NCBI GenBank assembly: GCA_916700875.1
Contig: CAKAKS010000001.1
Location: 10,293,741-10,357,740, forward strand
DNA: 64,000 bases
Direction: 5' to 3'
DNA from: Sebastes aleutianus
Taxonomy: Eukaryota > Chordata > Actinopteri > Perciformes > Sebastidae
Position numbers and translations under genes: made by a program. A model generated the notes under the pieces. The model had not been told where the DNA came from. It made no database searches and was given only the letters and a program-made list of their open reading frames with translations. Each line of letters begins with the position of its first letter. The stretch's first letter is position 1. This document shows positions 10,721 through 22,826 of the stretch, piece by piece.

Positions 10721-12377
10721 AGATCCAAACACTTCTGCTAAAAATTAGGCTTTAAAACTTTTGACGGACAGTCCATGTTAATTTAAAGATGATTTTTATT
10801 CTGCGCTGTGCCTCACGATGCACCACCATCCGTAATAGACGCTCGTCTCTGAGGAAAGTCCTTAAGCCAGTGAGAATTAGTTTGCTCAATGCATCCTGGG
10901 AGTCATGTAGAGTGTGTGGAGTCATTTGGTGAAGTCTGATATTGACTGTCCATGTGACCTGCAGCTATTTCAGCAGGTCACATGTCAGCATTCAGAGGTC
11001 CAGCTGTATTCTACAGCCATAATTGGCTGGTTAACCAGTTAAATTTGGTGGGGGAATTAGAAATCTCCCAGCCACTGTGAACTGTTAACTTAAAAAGTTA
11101 AGCTTCCTGCCCTACAAAGACTCTAAACCTCATTAAGAACCAAAGCCACAATGTGTCTTCTGTTGCAGTTTTGTCCTTTATAGCTCCCCTTGTCCTTTTT
11201 TAAACTTGCCACATTTCAAAGCAGATGGGTTACACCCAAGGATTGGCCCGCTGCTATTCATTCTCATTCCCTTTTTTAGCACTTCTTTCCACTCTGGTTG
11301 TTCCTACATTGGGGTAATTACCATTCAGCACTCTCCTGAAGGCTCTGGCTGTAAAATTCAATCAGCAACCAAGCAAGATTTAACTCCCAAACTCCCATAT
11401 GTTGAAGCAGTAAAGCCCTGTCCATTGATTTAGCGGTAGCGTCCTCTTTCTCTGTTGGCTGTGTTCAAATTTCTCTGGCACTGGCTTTTATACGAATGTG
11501 ATTCCAAATAATATCGGAAATAGATGGACTTTGTTAAAGGAGGACTGTGGGGAGATCTAAAGTTTACGGCTCTCTAAGCAGAGCATATTGCAGATAGTAT
11601 TTCAGTTATAGCTGTTAAACCAAATGGCATTAAGGCAAGAGATTTAATTGAAATATTTGGACGACACTTACTTATGTCGGAATATTGCAATGATACCCAT
11701 TATGCGAGCTCCACTCAGTTGCTTTTAAACTTGCCAAACATCGGGGACAACGTTTGGATTTGTCAAACAGTTGCAAACGGCAACATTAGGCCAATTTAAA
11801 GACCACACAGTCTGCAAAGAGCCCCTCTAAATAGAGAGTGTGATTTCCAGAGCCCCTGCAAAGGCTAATAGCTATTCTGTTGTCCCTTCACACCATGTTT
11901 TGTTGCATGGATTAAAACCCCTCAGCTCTGCATTTGCTAATGTCACATCTCTTTTCAGTCGTTCTCCAGCCTCTATTGGCTCTGGACACAAAAGGCATTA
12001 AAGCACTTGCAGAGTGTACTGCGCCCTCTAAAAGGTCTTTTATCAATCAGTGTTAACTACCTGCCACCAGCTTATTACTCTGGGCCATATGTGACACAGC
12101 AAACCTATTAGAAGTGAACAGTTAGTATGCTGAAAAGCCAACTAACATACGCAGTAAGCCTCTGCTTTAGCCACCACTGAACCTTCAGCTGCAGTTATAA
12201 TTGATGAGCTTGAACAATGGAAGCTGTTCGTTCTCTTTTCTCCTCTCCTTTAAATTCTCTCCTCTCTGATTATTTCTGTGTAAATATATATTATAGACCG
12301 TTTGCATAAAGTCCAGCTCTCATTTTCTCTGGAAAGGTTTTGAAAATTCATAGTACAACACCTTAGTAGTCTTGTGT
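10721..12377. other. Unique sequence with candidate conserved block
   Basis: No exon or transposon seen. A perfect 12-bp inverted repeat, CATGTGACCTGC, with a 10-bp loop lies at 10951-10984. The region 11600-12080 has balanced composition, is repeat-free, and contains several homeodomain and SOX-like words. It is a plausible conserved non-coding element, untested. Confidence 0.35.
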
Positions 12378-12440
12378 AGGGGTTCTCAATGTGGGGTCTA
12401 AGGGTCCCTAGAAGTCCTTGAATCGTTTTATTTTACTTTT
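12378..12440 (+). repeat. Short dispersed-repeat fragment
   Basis: The word GGTTCTCAATGTGGGGTCTA followed by GGGTCCCTAGAAGTCCTTGA resembles a fish interspersed repeat I recall from other genomes. Only a fragment is left, and there is no second copy in the window. Confidence 0.35.
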
Positions 12441-13339
12441 AATATTTGCAATGCCCTCTCTAGCTCTATAGTTCTATGATTAAAACTGCATAATTTGTCC
12501 TCCACAATATATAATATTCCTTGTTATGAAAGCAAGCAATGCACTTTCCCATCCTACAGAAATTAAGCAACATTATCATTCATTTTTAAGCATTTTTCTG
12601 TCCACTTGATGAAAGTAAATCCAATATTTAAGTTCCCATTAGCTGTGGTTTGCAGTAGCGGCGCTACAAGTAGCGGCTTTACTAGTTTAACTACATTTCT
12701 CAGTAGCGTGGAGGTAGTGTCGCTGTTTTCTGAACCAAATAGCTCTTCAGTAACTTAGCTCTTTTATTGTTTTATAGAGTAGAATAGTGAGGTAGCATCC
12801 ACAAAAGCTACATTTTCTCAAGCAGTTCCACCTTCTACCTCGTTCCCTGGCCAGGAGCTGAACATGTGGTCGCTCAGGTGCAAGGCACGCTATTAAATGT
12901 GAAGTGTTCAAGCTCTATTCAGTAAAAATTTGATATTGGGCAAAGGTAAATTCTAACGTTATAATGATGCGTTCAAATGTAATCTTGTAAAACTAAATGT
13001 TTGGTGTGAAACTTCAATAAATCCAGTTTGAAGGAGATGTTTTCACAACAGTATAAAAATAGATATTATAATTATGACCTGTTTAACTTCCTAACACTAG
13101 CCCTAAGCATCTTATAATACATAATTCAAACTATTAATACCAAGATTTTTAAATATACAGTATGTAAATAAAAACGCGATCATGTATTACTTAATCACTT
13201 GAATTGTGTGTTTTATGCAAATAACCGCTATAGATGACAATAACAAATTAAAAGGATAATATTTCAGAATTTTTGTCAGTTTACACTGACTTCGGGATGT
13301 TTTGAAATAATATTTCGGGACGTTTCTGGGACGATGGTG
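12441..13339. other. Unique non-coding sequence
   Basis: AT-rich with no recognisable gene. The word AGTAGCG occurs three times between 12650 and 12710, which may be the remains of a short tandem repeat. Confidence 0.4.
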
Positions 13340-13475
13340 AAAAAAGTTAGTCTGGACACTTGTATACCACCTGCTATAACGAAACAACAAGAAAACAATC
13401 AGTATTGGCTGTGTATACGGCTCATTGATGATCGGCAATCGGTATCATCTAAAACATGATCGGGGCATCTCTAAT
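13340..13475 (-). mobile_element. hAT-like MITE terminal fragment
   Basis: On the reverse strand the segment begins TAGAGATGCCCCGATCATG, a TAGRGATG-type terminus like those of the other hAT-like elements here. The opposite end cannot be found, so only a terminal fragment is supported. Confidence 0.4.
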
Positions 13476-14029
13476 CATGATATAAATGATTATATAATTC
13501 ATATTACGTATATATATTTATAGTATATTTGTATATTAGCATTGACTTGGGATGAAATAATGTAGACTTTTTTATAAAGACTTTTTTTTTAGAAAGACTT
13601 TTTTTCTTTACTTTCTGGTCTCACAATTAGTTTGATTTTTTTTCAACCATGATATTTCCCTCTTTTTTAATTAGAATTGTTGCCCTCAGGCGGACGATCT
13701 ACATTGGCTGTTGGCTTTAGTTATCACACAGATGTTTGATACCTCCAGCCAAATGACATTTTGACTTGTCAAACACAGGTGTAGCTGTTAACTTTAATAG
13801 TGGCTGCATCTCATTTACTATAGATGTGATTGTGCCACGGCCTTGGCGTTAAGCGTGCTGGCTGACTGGCATGTTTCCTAAATGGAGCAGAGCCATCGTT
13901 ATTGCTTTTACTTAACACCTGTGATTTTCCTGCTATGACGAGTCAAAATGTGGGATGTGAAATAAGGTCTGTTTGGCACTGAAACACAAACAATTTTGAC
14001 AGCGGTGCATAATTTCTAGACATATGAGG
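13476..14029. other. Unique AT-rich sequence
   Basis: Contains TA-rich and T-rich runs near 13500-13640. No gene or shared repeat recognised. Confidence 0.4.
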
Positions 14030-14140
14030 TTAGAGCTGACAAACAGATTCAATTCAAATGTGTTTGTATAGCACCGTATACAAAACATTTCAGAGTGCTT
14101 TACATAAAAACAAAATAAAAACGCAAACAAATGTGCAAAC
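14030..14140 (-). repeat. Retroelement-like 3-prime fragment
   Basis: The words ATTCAAATGTGTTTGTATAGC and AGAGTGCTTTACATAAAAAC are of a kind I recall from dispersed fish repeats with a LINE-like end. The fragment is short and has no coding sequence. Confidence 0.35.
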
Positions 14141-14184
14141 AAACTAATTTCCCTGACGTTTAAACGGAAGTTCAAACTTGCACT

Positions 14185-14224
14185 AGTTGACTAGTCTAAA
14201 AGTATTCTTTTAGACTAGTCAACT
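14185..14224. repeat. Perfect 18-bp palindrome
   Basis: The arms AGTTGACTAGTCTAAAAG (14185-14202) and its exact complement (14207-14224) are separated by a 4-bp loop. It could extrude as a cruciform, and no adjacent coding sequence suggests a terminator role. Confidence 0.85.
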
Positions 14225-14340
14225 GAATCAATCTGAATCACATTGTTCAATAACCAAATCATATTTTAAATGCTGCTGAAATCTATTTGTCCCCAGAGTC
14301 TGCAAACAGGCGGGGTGGAGTAAAATAAGATAATCGATAA

Positions 14341-14505
14341 TAGGGATGTCACGATATCAGAAATCTAGTAGTCAATACCAATACCAGTGAATTTCCATGA
14401 TTCTCAATACCAATTCGATACCACGGTAAAAAAAAAAAGAAGGAAAATGATGAGACTTTATTCCTCAGGTATAGCTCTGTAGACTAAGAAAACAGCAGAG
14501 GCTGT

Positions 14506-14586
<81 letters not shown>

Positions 14587-15111
14587 CTCTATATATATCC
14601 TCAGATTGCAACCAGTAGTTTAAATTCACTGACATAATGACAGACCATTAGACCATTAAATATTTATTTAAAATGTTATATTTTCATGACAATAAAAAAC
14701 ACCACTTTTCAGAGATTTAACAATAAACAACAAAAGACAGAAATTCAGTTTGTTCAGCTTTTTTTTCCCCCTACGAGTGAATCCTCTTCTCAAACAAATC
14801 AATAAAGGATCTTTGATCAGTTTTTCAGTTCAGTTATTTCCACACGGGTGAATCCTCTTCTCGAAGAAATCAATAAATGATCTCTGAAAAAGTAAACAGC
14901 GTCGGCCTACATCTTGAAGCTGTTGCATGGCGCTGTTGTGTGTGCGTCAAACTCCGACACACAGAAAGCAGAGGACAGTAGCCTTCAGAGAGTTATTCGC
15001 CAAATTGGCGCTTGACGGTTGTTAATTTCGGACCCTGATTACATCATATGGTACCTTTCGGTACTGTAGAAAAATAGTACCATCACGTTTTCAGGTCTCT
15101 TGACATCCCTA
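14341..15111 (+). mobile_element. hAT-type MITE with perfect 8-bp target duplication
   Basis: The left end TAGGGATGTCACGATATCAG and the right end, ending TTGACATCCCTA, are inverted termini. They are bounded by identical 8-bp duplications ATCGATAA at 14333-14340 and 15112-15119, the size typical of hAT transposons. A second copy with its own 8-bp duplication is at 36253-36946. The interior is non-coding. It holds a long CA tract (14511-14583) and a 71-bp internal tandem duplication, seen as GTGAATCCTCTTCTC at about 14777 and 14848. It would need an autonomous hAT transposase supplied elsewhere. Confidence 0.9.
14511..14598. repeat. CA/TC/TA compound microsatellite
   Basis: A long CA run is followed by short TC and TA runs. 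It lies inside the MITE at 14341-15111 and is absent from the copy at 36253-36946, so it expanded after that copy separated. Confidence 0.95.
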
Positions 15112-15257
15112 ATCGATAATCTATCATGCATTTGTTTTCTATGATCGAGATCGGAAGTTATTTTTGATCGATTTCCGATTTAGAATGGAAATCGTGACAC
15201 CCCTAGAGGGTAGCAACGTCTAATCGTCTATAGTCGACTAATCGTGTACATCCCTAA
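15112..15257. mobile_element. Two further hAT-like termini
   Basis: Immediately beyond the MITE are the right-hand ends AAATCGTGACACCCCTAG (to about 15207) and CGACTAATCGTGTACATCCCTA (to about 15257). Both look like ends of other short hAT-like elements. They suggest that the 14341 MITE landed in an older repeat cluster. Their left ends could not be fixed. Confidence 0.45.
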
Positions 15258-16229
15258 TAAACATACGAACATACAAGCAAGCATACTCTACAAACATGGT
15301 GTGTTCATTTAAGAAAATGCTAGAGTGAAAAAGAAGGTCTTTAGTTTGGTTTTAAAAGAACACAGTGCCTGCTTCTTTAAAAATAAAAATATACTTACAC
15401 AGTACATTTCATATTTTAGACCCCACTAATGGCCATTTGTTGTTACTACTGTATTTTCAGAATCATCTTTAGTGCTCAAAATGACCACATGGGATCAGAC
15501 TGGCAAGCTGTACTTCTACACTGTAATAATGTTAAGCACCATAATTACAATCCTCAAAAGCACTGACTCCTGCTTTGAACTGTGTCCCACTCTAACAAAC
15601 ATTCACTTAACCCAGCGGAGAGTTTCACTTCAGCAGACATTAACAGCTCTACAGAGCACAAACCATACACTTTAATTGAGTCATTTTTCTTTGTCAAAAT
15701 ATGCATACAAGGACAGGCGTTCCCAGGGTGCATAGCCTTGACGTCAAGACGGCAGAATCACTTGAGCTGGAAGTTGAACCATATGCAGTGTTTGGATGAA
15801 TATAGGCCGTTTGGGGGCAGCAGATTAGTGGGTGGATTCGTTTAACCGGAGATTCAACCAGTGTCTCATGCAGAAGCTTCTGCACTTCAAACGCTTTTTT
15901 TTTATTTTCATATCCTCTTATGAGGATGCAAGGAGAAAATACAATCATGTCTTCCCTAAAGTTCCCCCCCAAAAAACCCTCCTTTACTTTAAAGACGCTT
16001 TGGAAATAATGTCAGATGATGCAAGTGACGACCAAGCCAAAGAAATTATCCACTACATTGCTCATTCCAACAGCATCCAAAAAACCTGAGAACAGATCAT
16101 GATGACATCGCTTTGATCTTTAATTAGCAGATCTCATCTGGACACTGCTCTGAATGTTAATTCACACTATCTAGAAACACTCTTCCCCTCCCCCAATATA
16201 TACACAGCCATACCTTTACATATGACAAC
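15258..16229. other. Unique non-coding sequence
   Basis: Overlapping short frames at 15472-16089 on both strands lack domains. One (15832-16089, plus strand) has an acidic C-terminal part but nothing recognisable. No repeat was identified. Confidence 0.4.
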
Positions 16230-16889
16230 TAGGGCTGATAGTTACGTTTCATTTTTTATCTCTTCATAATGTACCTTAAAGGGATATTTGTCAAGTATTT
16301 AATACTCTTAAATCAAGTAACAACACAAAACAATGACAAATATTGTCCAGAAACCCTCACAGGTACTGGATTTAGCATAAAATTATGCTCAAATCACATA
16401 TCACATATCTTGAGGTCAGAGGTCAAGGGACCCCTTTGAATATGGCCATGACAGTTAAGTTTGGAGTGTTATTAACCTCATTCTCGACAAGCTAGTATGA
16501 CATGGGGTGCATCTCAAGTCTCTTATTTGACATTTCCTCGCCACTTGATCCTCACTTGAACAGTGACGCTTCAGAGGAATGTCTCTAAAAACCTATTTCC
16601 TCATTTTCTCTCTCCTCGCATGACTTCCTTGCATCTCTCTCCATGCATCCCCGGTGGGAGGGACAAAGACGCAAGGAAAAGACGCAAGTGAGGGAAACGT
16701 GGATGCAATTAAGACACTTGGGATGCACCCGTGGTTGGTACCAATGGATTCCTTAGGTTTTTAGTTTCATATAATGCCACTATCTTCACTTTAGCCCACA
16801 AACTGAGCCCGCTACAACCTCCAAAAGATCGATTGCGTTAAAGAAATTAGTGGTGTTAAAACGAATTTGTGTTAACTTTGACAGCCCTA
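16230..16889 (+). mobile_element. Family A MITE, near full length
   Basis: Begins TAGGGCTGATAGTTACG and ends TTAACTTTGACAGCCCTA, so the termini are inverted. Flanks ATGACAAC (16222-16229) and ATGAAAAC (16890-16897) match at 7 of 8, consistent with an old 8-bp hAT-type target duplication. The interior shares the word AGGTCAAGGGACCCCTTTGA with copies at 29417, 38697, 49631 and 5285. No coding capacity. Confidence 0.8.
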
Positions 16890-17896
16890 ATGAAAACTCC
16901 ATTTAATAATATTCTTTTCTATTCTTTACTAAGGAGTTAGTTACAGTTCAGTTCAAAGATGTTCTTGCTGGTATAAATGTCATAATGAGCCGTATAGTGC
17001 CACATGAGAAATGTGTCCAAATAATAAGATTTCATGAATAAAACAATTATATTTTGCGTTCACTCAGTACATTTCCTGGCACGTACCGAGCAGCGTTCCC
17101 CTCCCCGTTTCATTTTAATGAATAGAAGTCCCTGAAGTCATGTGTAGGTACAAGGTAAAATGTGCGTATCACCTCTGCTAATAGCTGTCAAAATATGGGT
17201 CATCATGCATAAAGTGTGTCTATAGAGTAACTCGGTGTGAGATACAGGGACAGAATTAATTAAGAAAAAGATTTGTTTCATGACTGGTAAACATATGAAT
17301 AAAAGGTTTAATGCAGCAGCTTCTTCTGACTGATATTAATCATTTTAAAATAACAATAACACACAGCTTTGAATCTAATGATAATTAAGTGAAGTGTGAT
17401 TTGTTTTTCCTCATCATCTTATATCACAAGCCAAAGCTTTCTTTATTGGCTTCTGTGAAAATACCAAGAAAATTGAGTGTGAAAACTTCTTAATCAATTA
17501 TTAAAAGGGTAACAAGTTTGATTTTTTTTTGTAATGCTCCATAGCAGAAAACAACCATAATGATAATAAAACTGCAAGAGCTGATAAGGGCTGTTGATCA
17601 ATAGCATCGACTCAAAAGTTACTTTGCCACTTGCTGACATTTCTGGCTTTCAAAACTCATTTTCCGACTCATTTAAATGCTTATTCTGCTCAATACAATT
17701 TGAAACACTTGCTAAAGTGCTTCAAAACAGACCCGCAGAGACACAACTGCATTAAACATGAATATTTTATGATAAGATATTAATTAGTTAGACTTGAATT
17801 ATTTGTCTTAACACTCTCAATCTACTGTGTGACAGAATCAGATTGTATGTTGTGTGTATTTTTACATTATAAAATTGCTACCTGAACCGTTCACAC
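16890..17896. other. Unique non-coding sequence
   Basis: AT-rich sequence with no recognisable gene or shared repeat. Confidence 0.45.
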
Positions 17897-18310
17897 AGCC
17901 TGTTCTCATTTCCAGGGGCGTCAAACATCGAGGCGTTGACACGGCCGTCGGCGTGTGATACCGCACCCTTTAGCAGCAGTATAAGACGCACCAGGCTTTC
18001 CATTAACTACGATGTAAACCCATCTGTGACAACAGTAAATGCTCAGAGTAAGTGCGTCGGGAGTGTGGTGACGTAGTTTAAAGATCAGAAAGAGACTTAT
18101 AGGGTGGGTGAGAGTTGAGGTGGATGGGCCCAACAAACACAAGGCTTTCATCCAGGAGACCGCTTTCCGCGTCACGTGCGTTAAGTTTCACTTTCATCAG
18201 CTGTTTGTTCGTGTCTCGTGTTTACAACGTTCAGTTTCATTTTCACTTTACAAACGTAGTAGTTCCTTTCCTAAGTGGTTTTGTTGCCTAAACCTGAAGT
18301 AATGCCAAAG
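17897..18310 (+). mobile_element. Family E repeat
   Basis: Begins CAGCCTGTTCTCAT, carries CATCCAGGAGACCG near 18150 and the hallmark GTTTTGTTGCCTAAACCT from 18278. The word TGTTCTCA at the start is shared with the copy at 55626. The 84-codon antisense frame at 17921-18175 lies inside the repeat and is not a gene. Confidence 0.65.
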
Positions 18311-18404
18311 GTAATTATAGCAGTTTTCATGCCAAAAAATAAAGCAGCAGTATGTGATGAGCAGGGATGAGAATGTGTTTGATCCCAATACGTAGATGGA
18401 TTTA

Positions 18405-18525
18405 ATAGAGTTGGTTTTGTTTGCTTTCACACCACAAACAAACCGCAGCAGAGTCCACTTGGAAGCGTACCGAGACTCTCCTTTTCAAGCAGTCTTGGTC
18501 CGGTTTGACTCAGCTTTCACACCAG
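18405..18525 (+). repeat. Dispersed fish repeat fragment
   Basis: The words TTGCTTTCACACCACAAAC and GAAGCGTACCGAGACTCTCC are ones I recall from an abundant teleost repeat. No second copy in this window confirms it. Confidence 0.4.
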
Positions 18526-19429
18526 CCTTACAGACTTAAAGAAGCCTAGCAACATTAAGGCTATAAACAACCCATAACGCACTCTGTAAGAACCATTCAA
18601 AAACATTATCTGATGTAGTGAGTATGCAATTGCGACAAAAAACTCTTTCAAATGTATTTTCCAGAAAAGAATATTGTGTTATATTTGGACCAGTATTATA
18701 CCAGATAGTAAGAAATGTAGTCCACGCAGTAACAAAGCCAGACTCCAACCAAAAAAGACATATTTTATATCCATAAATAAGCACGGCTAATGAGGGGTCA
18801 CATTATTATTCTTGTCAGCCGAGATTCTTGTGAAGAGGTTTGACATTGTATGTATCATAAGTTAAGAGTAATTACGCTGCCTTATCTGTCTCACATCTTA
18901 ATCTGTTATGGTGCATTACAGGAATCTGTGTCGCTTTTCACACTTCATCACAGGCCACTGTGAGGGGGGAAAACAACACAAATGTGAAGGCTTTTGAGGC
19001 TGTAAACAAGCATTCATCCTCTACAGTTTGTCAGCTGTGAGTTTTCAATTTAAATTCCATACGTTCAGTATGTGTAATGAAAAAGTTTGACCTTTCCACC
19101 TTTTGTTACATTGCTGTGTGCTACAGTAAACGCAGTGGCACAGGAAAGATATCAGCATATGGTGAACATTTAGTATGAGCAGTGAGCATATTAAATAAGT
19201 ATTCTGCTTTTAAAGATGACTATCCTATGACATGGTAAATATATAAAAAAAAAAGATATTCAGTAAATGCTTCAAGAATGTAATATGCACATTATCCATG
19301 TGCACACTGCATCTGTTCCTGCAGCTATAACAAAGGGCTATAACCCTAAATGATATCCTATATGCTGGCAGCGTCGTAAAATGCCATTAGCAACCCATAC
19401 TGTACTATAATTTTGCACATATAGCGTGG
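18526..19429. other. Unique non-coding sequence
   Basis: No gene, RNA or shared repeat recognised. An 82-codon antisense frame at 18536-18784 has no domain. Confidence 0.45.
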
Positions 19430-20060
19430 TTTTAGATGCAAGCTGATTGCTGCATAATTCCCCTCTCCCCAGATCCAAATTAACCAGTGTGCATTAGCAG
19501 GTAATTGTCGGTTCAGCGGGATGTTGCCTTCGCAGGCTGAAGACCTCGTAAAAATCTGGAAGCAGCAGTGCCAGAACGAGATATTAGTCCCCTGCTAGCC
19601 GCAACAGGATACAAATGGTCCTCAACCAAAAAAAGCTCACTGTGGCCAAATCTCCCTGAGAGGTGAAGATATCCCAGGGTAAAATTGACACTCGGGGAAA
19701 TCTGCTAATGATCTCCAGTTCCGACCTTATTGTGTCTGTTAGATTAATGTCTCGCTCAAGGAGAGGAATGAAGCCTCATATCTGTCGTGGGAAGTTAACA
19801 AATAAACTGTATCTCTGCCCTCTCCACAAGGCCAATACTGTTTATTGATATTGCTCCAAAAAAAAGTGCCATTAAACCAGTAAGAAGAAATATAATGGAG
19901 CAACGCCACTGAATGAGCTCCTCTGTACGAGCTGCAAGGATATTTATTAGCGTTCCCCGTGTCCGCAGATTACAGTGAGAATGCAAATCCTCTGAACACT
20001 GTGCCGAAGGTCGTAAGATAGGATTCCTTGGGCTCGGAGCAATGTACGTATATATAAAGT
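19430..20060. promoter_or_regulatory. Candidate conserved non-coding element
   Basis: A repeat-free block of balanced composition with TAATTG/AATTAA homeodomain-type words and an octamer ATGCAAAT at 19981-19988. Frames on both strands are interrupted, so it is not an exon of any length. These are the usual outward signs of an enhancer, but conservation was not tested. Confidence 0.3.
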
Positions 20061-20799
20061 TAATGGTGCATGGAGAGGAGGAAAAAAACAGGACGTGAAT
20101 TTGTGTTTTTAATGGCTTAAAGGAAAAGCGATGCCCTCTAGTTTTGCAATTGAATGTTCACCTTAAATAAAGTTGAAGCCAATAGCAGCAGTCTTCTACT
20201 TCACCAGTGGCCCCAGAGGGGTTGTACACCGAGAGAGGAGACTTTGAGGAGATTCATTTACTCCCACAGAGGGAGAACTACAGTAACTAACTTCATATAA
20301 AAGACAGTGGAAGATGAGTTGAGTGTAACATCACATCTGAGCAGGGAGGGAATTAACACCCGACTCCTCTTTGGCTGGTGTTCAGTCACAGTTTGGAGGT
20401 TACGCTCTGTCTATAAGTCAGCTCTGCTAGTAATACAATGTAGGGTTGGGCACTAAGGTTAAAATAAATATTCTGATAATAAGAATAAGAGCTATCTTAA
20501 TAACTGTGATAGACATTTCAGTAACAATTCATTTTACAGGTCTGCAAATTTCATTGTATTTGGTGATAATTAGCAAGTAACCTGTTTGACATTTCTTTGG
20601 AATTACTGCCAAATTACCCCAATATTTACCTCAAAAATTACTTTATTATAAACATTATTTAATAATTATATTCCGCTATTTCCCAGTAGCTGGTAATTTA
20701 TTTAACACATTTCCAGGAAAAGGATACAAAGTTAATTGATATGCTTTATTTCCATGATGAAGAGCAGCTGCTTCTCAAGCCTAAGGGCCCTATTTAAAC
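20061..20799. other. Unique non-coding sequence
   Basis: No gene or repeat recognised. The part after about 20440 is AT-rich. Confidence 0.45.
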
Positions 20800-20826
20800 A
20801 ATTATATGCTATTTTAGCATATAATT
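20800..20826. repeat. Perfect 12-bp hairpin
   Basis: AATTATATGCTA at 20800-20811 is exactly complementary to 20815-20826 across a 3-bp loop. This is an AT-rich cruciform candidate. Confidence 0.8.
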
Positions 20827-22419
20827 AATAAATAATGTTGTTTGCAGCTCCCTACTCTGTCATCATGATATTTCACAATACATTTTTAAAAGTAAAATAT
20901 GGTAATTCAGAAGCAAGGTCCAGACCTGCCTCACGAGCCATAATGTCCACAGTTTGTTGTTTTTATTTTTTGGAAAATCATAAAAAGAGGGGCGAAGAAC
21001 AACTCATGCAAGTCTTGTATTTTCCTGCGCGCAGTCACCACCTTGCCATAACGATCAAGTTATATGTACGGGCCTCTGGTTTCACCCTATACCACAACCA
21101 TCTATAACCGTAAGCTATTGTAATCTTCCTGCTATTCATTAATATATGAGGGCAGGAAACCGTGCGCGGAAATGGGCATTTGACAGATTTAATGAGACTG
21201 GCTGCGAACAATGAGCCGTTGGGGTCTATGGCAGGGCAATTCACACTTACTCAATTTAATGGGGGATTAAATTCAACTGACAGACTAAGGTATTAGTGAG
21301 AGTTTGTCACCCCCCCCCTCCCTTCTCATAAAATATCGTAAATGAAGTTAGGATTGATTGAAAGATGAACAAAAGAAAATGCTTCCTTACGAAGTCGTGT
21401 GGAGCGTTTTCAACTTGTAGAACAATATGAACACGTTATATTGATGTAATTATGATACAGTCATAATGTACATTTGGAGTTTGTGGCGGGGGAGGAGTAA
21501 GAGGTGAGGGTGATGTAATTGCATTTCATTACAAAGTAAGGCTTCACAGATTACCTTTTTCATTAAATGTTAATTAGTCATCATACATCTGTTCTAGCTC
21601 ATCATGAAAAACAATATTTAATTTAACAACAGTGATGGATTTGAAAATGGAGCCATGAATTAGAGGAACTACATTTCTCTAGCTGATCTTCAGTTGCATA
21701 TTCTTTCATTAAAATGTCGGTAGCGATGATCCAGTCGTTCTCTTACCTCCGCGCTTGTTTGTAGACGCCATCAGTTCTTGGGAAACATTCAGATTCAGAG
21801 CAGTTTATTCAAACTTTTGAGTGTTTACTCCTTTTTTAGTTCAGTTTAATCAGGTTCGCCCTGGATGCCTGAAAAAGCAGGTCTCCACTAAATACGGGTT
21901 TCTTTTCATTTTCAAGCACAGTGGTGCAGTCCAAAGCTATTATAGGAAATAATTTGAGTTTATCAGGGCTCTTTCACCGCCTGCTGCAGCTGTAAATGAT
22001 GCAGATAAGAGCAGTGAGACTAAACCCATAACGGTAAGGTTGGAGGATGTTAACCCAAAGAAATGAGCTGAAAGAAAACACTGAAACGCTCCGTGCTCAT
22101 TTAATCCATTGTTAATACAAAAATATTGATTATTGCAGCTTCAACCGAGAAGCATTTTAATTTAGCAAAGTCAATATTTTTGAATATCATCTAAAGCATG
22201 AATAATATTTCTGCACACCTGAATGTGTAACAGGACGGCAGAATCATTTCATTTTAAGTTGTAATTTTATCATGTTCGTCTATTGCATGTCTGTCTGTCT
22301 TTGGAGAGGGATCTTGTACGCAATTCAACGTGTATCAGGCCATTAAATAGGCGTTATCGGTCGCTATAAGCACCATAGATGTGGGTCATTAGGGGCCTAT
22401 TATGCCTGCTGTGTTGTAA
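20827..22419. other. Unique sequence with candidate conserved block
   Basis: No exon recognised. The block 21100-21290 (around CATTAATATATGAGGGCAGG and TTTGACAGATTTAATGAGAC) is repeat-free with homeodomain-like words and could be a conserved non-coding element. The remainder shows nothing distinctive. Confidence 0.35.
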
Positions 22420-22660
22420 AAGCGAAAGCGAAACTTAAAAGCAACACGTTTAACACGTTGTAAAACTGCATGAAATGTAACGTTTTGAACACAAATAAAA
22501 TAGCTTCTTTAGGCTTAGGCAACTAAACTACAACTTCTTCAGGTTTAGGCAGCACTTACAGTAGTTAATTTTAGGGGAAAACATGTTTTGGCTTAAAATA
22601 ACTATGGTTAAAAAGTGAAAGCGAACTTAACGCTTGTGAACACAAAGACAACTACACGTT
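22420..22660 (-). repeat. Probable family E fragment
   Basis: The words CTTTAGGCTTAGGCAAC and CAGGTTTAGGCAGCAC are reverse-strand relatives of the family E hallmark. The rest has diverged too far to align by eye. Confidence 0.4.
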
Positions 22661-22663
22661 GTT

Positions 22664-22826
22664 AGTTTCAGTTCAGAGGTGAACGGTGTTACCACGGTTT
22701 TGTACTCTGCAGCTCACGTTACCGCAGTCTAGTAAAGAGAGGAGTGAGCGGAGGGGTACTCAGTTGGTTGCAATCTGCAACCACACCACTAGATGCAGCC
22801 AAATCCTACACACTGCACCTTTAACA
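22664..22826 (-). mobile_element. Family C fragment
   Basis: The reverse strand begins TTAAAGGTGCAGTGTGTAGG and continues with the family C block through CATCTAGTGGTGTGGTTGCA. It matches the longer copy at 51482-52006. The distal part of the element is missing. Confidence 0.75.
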
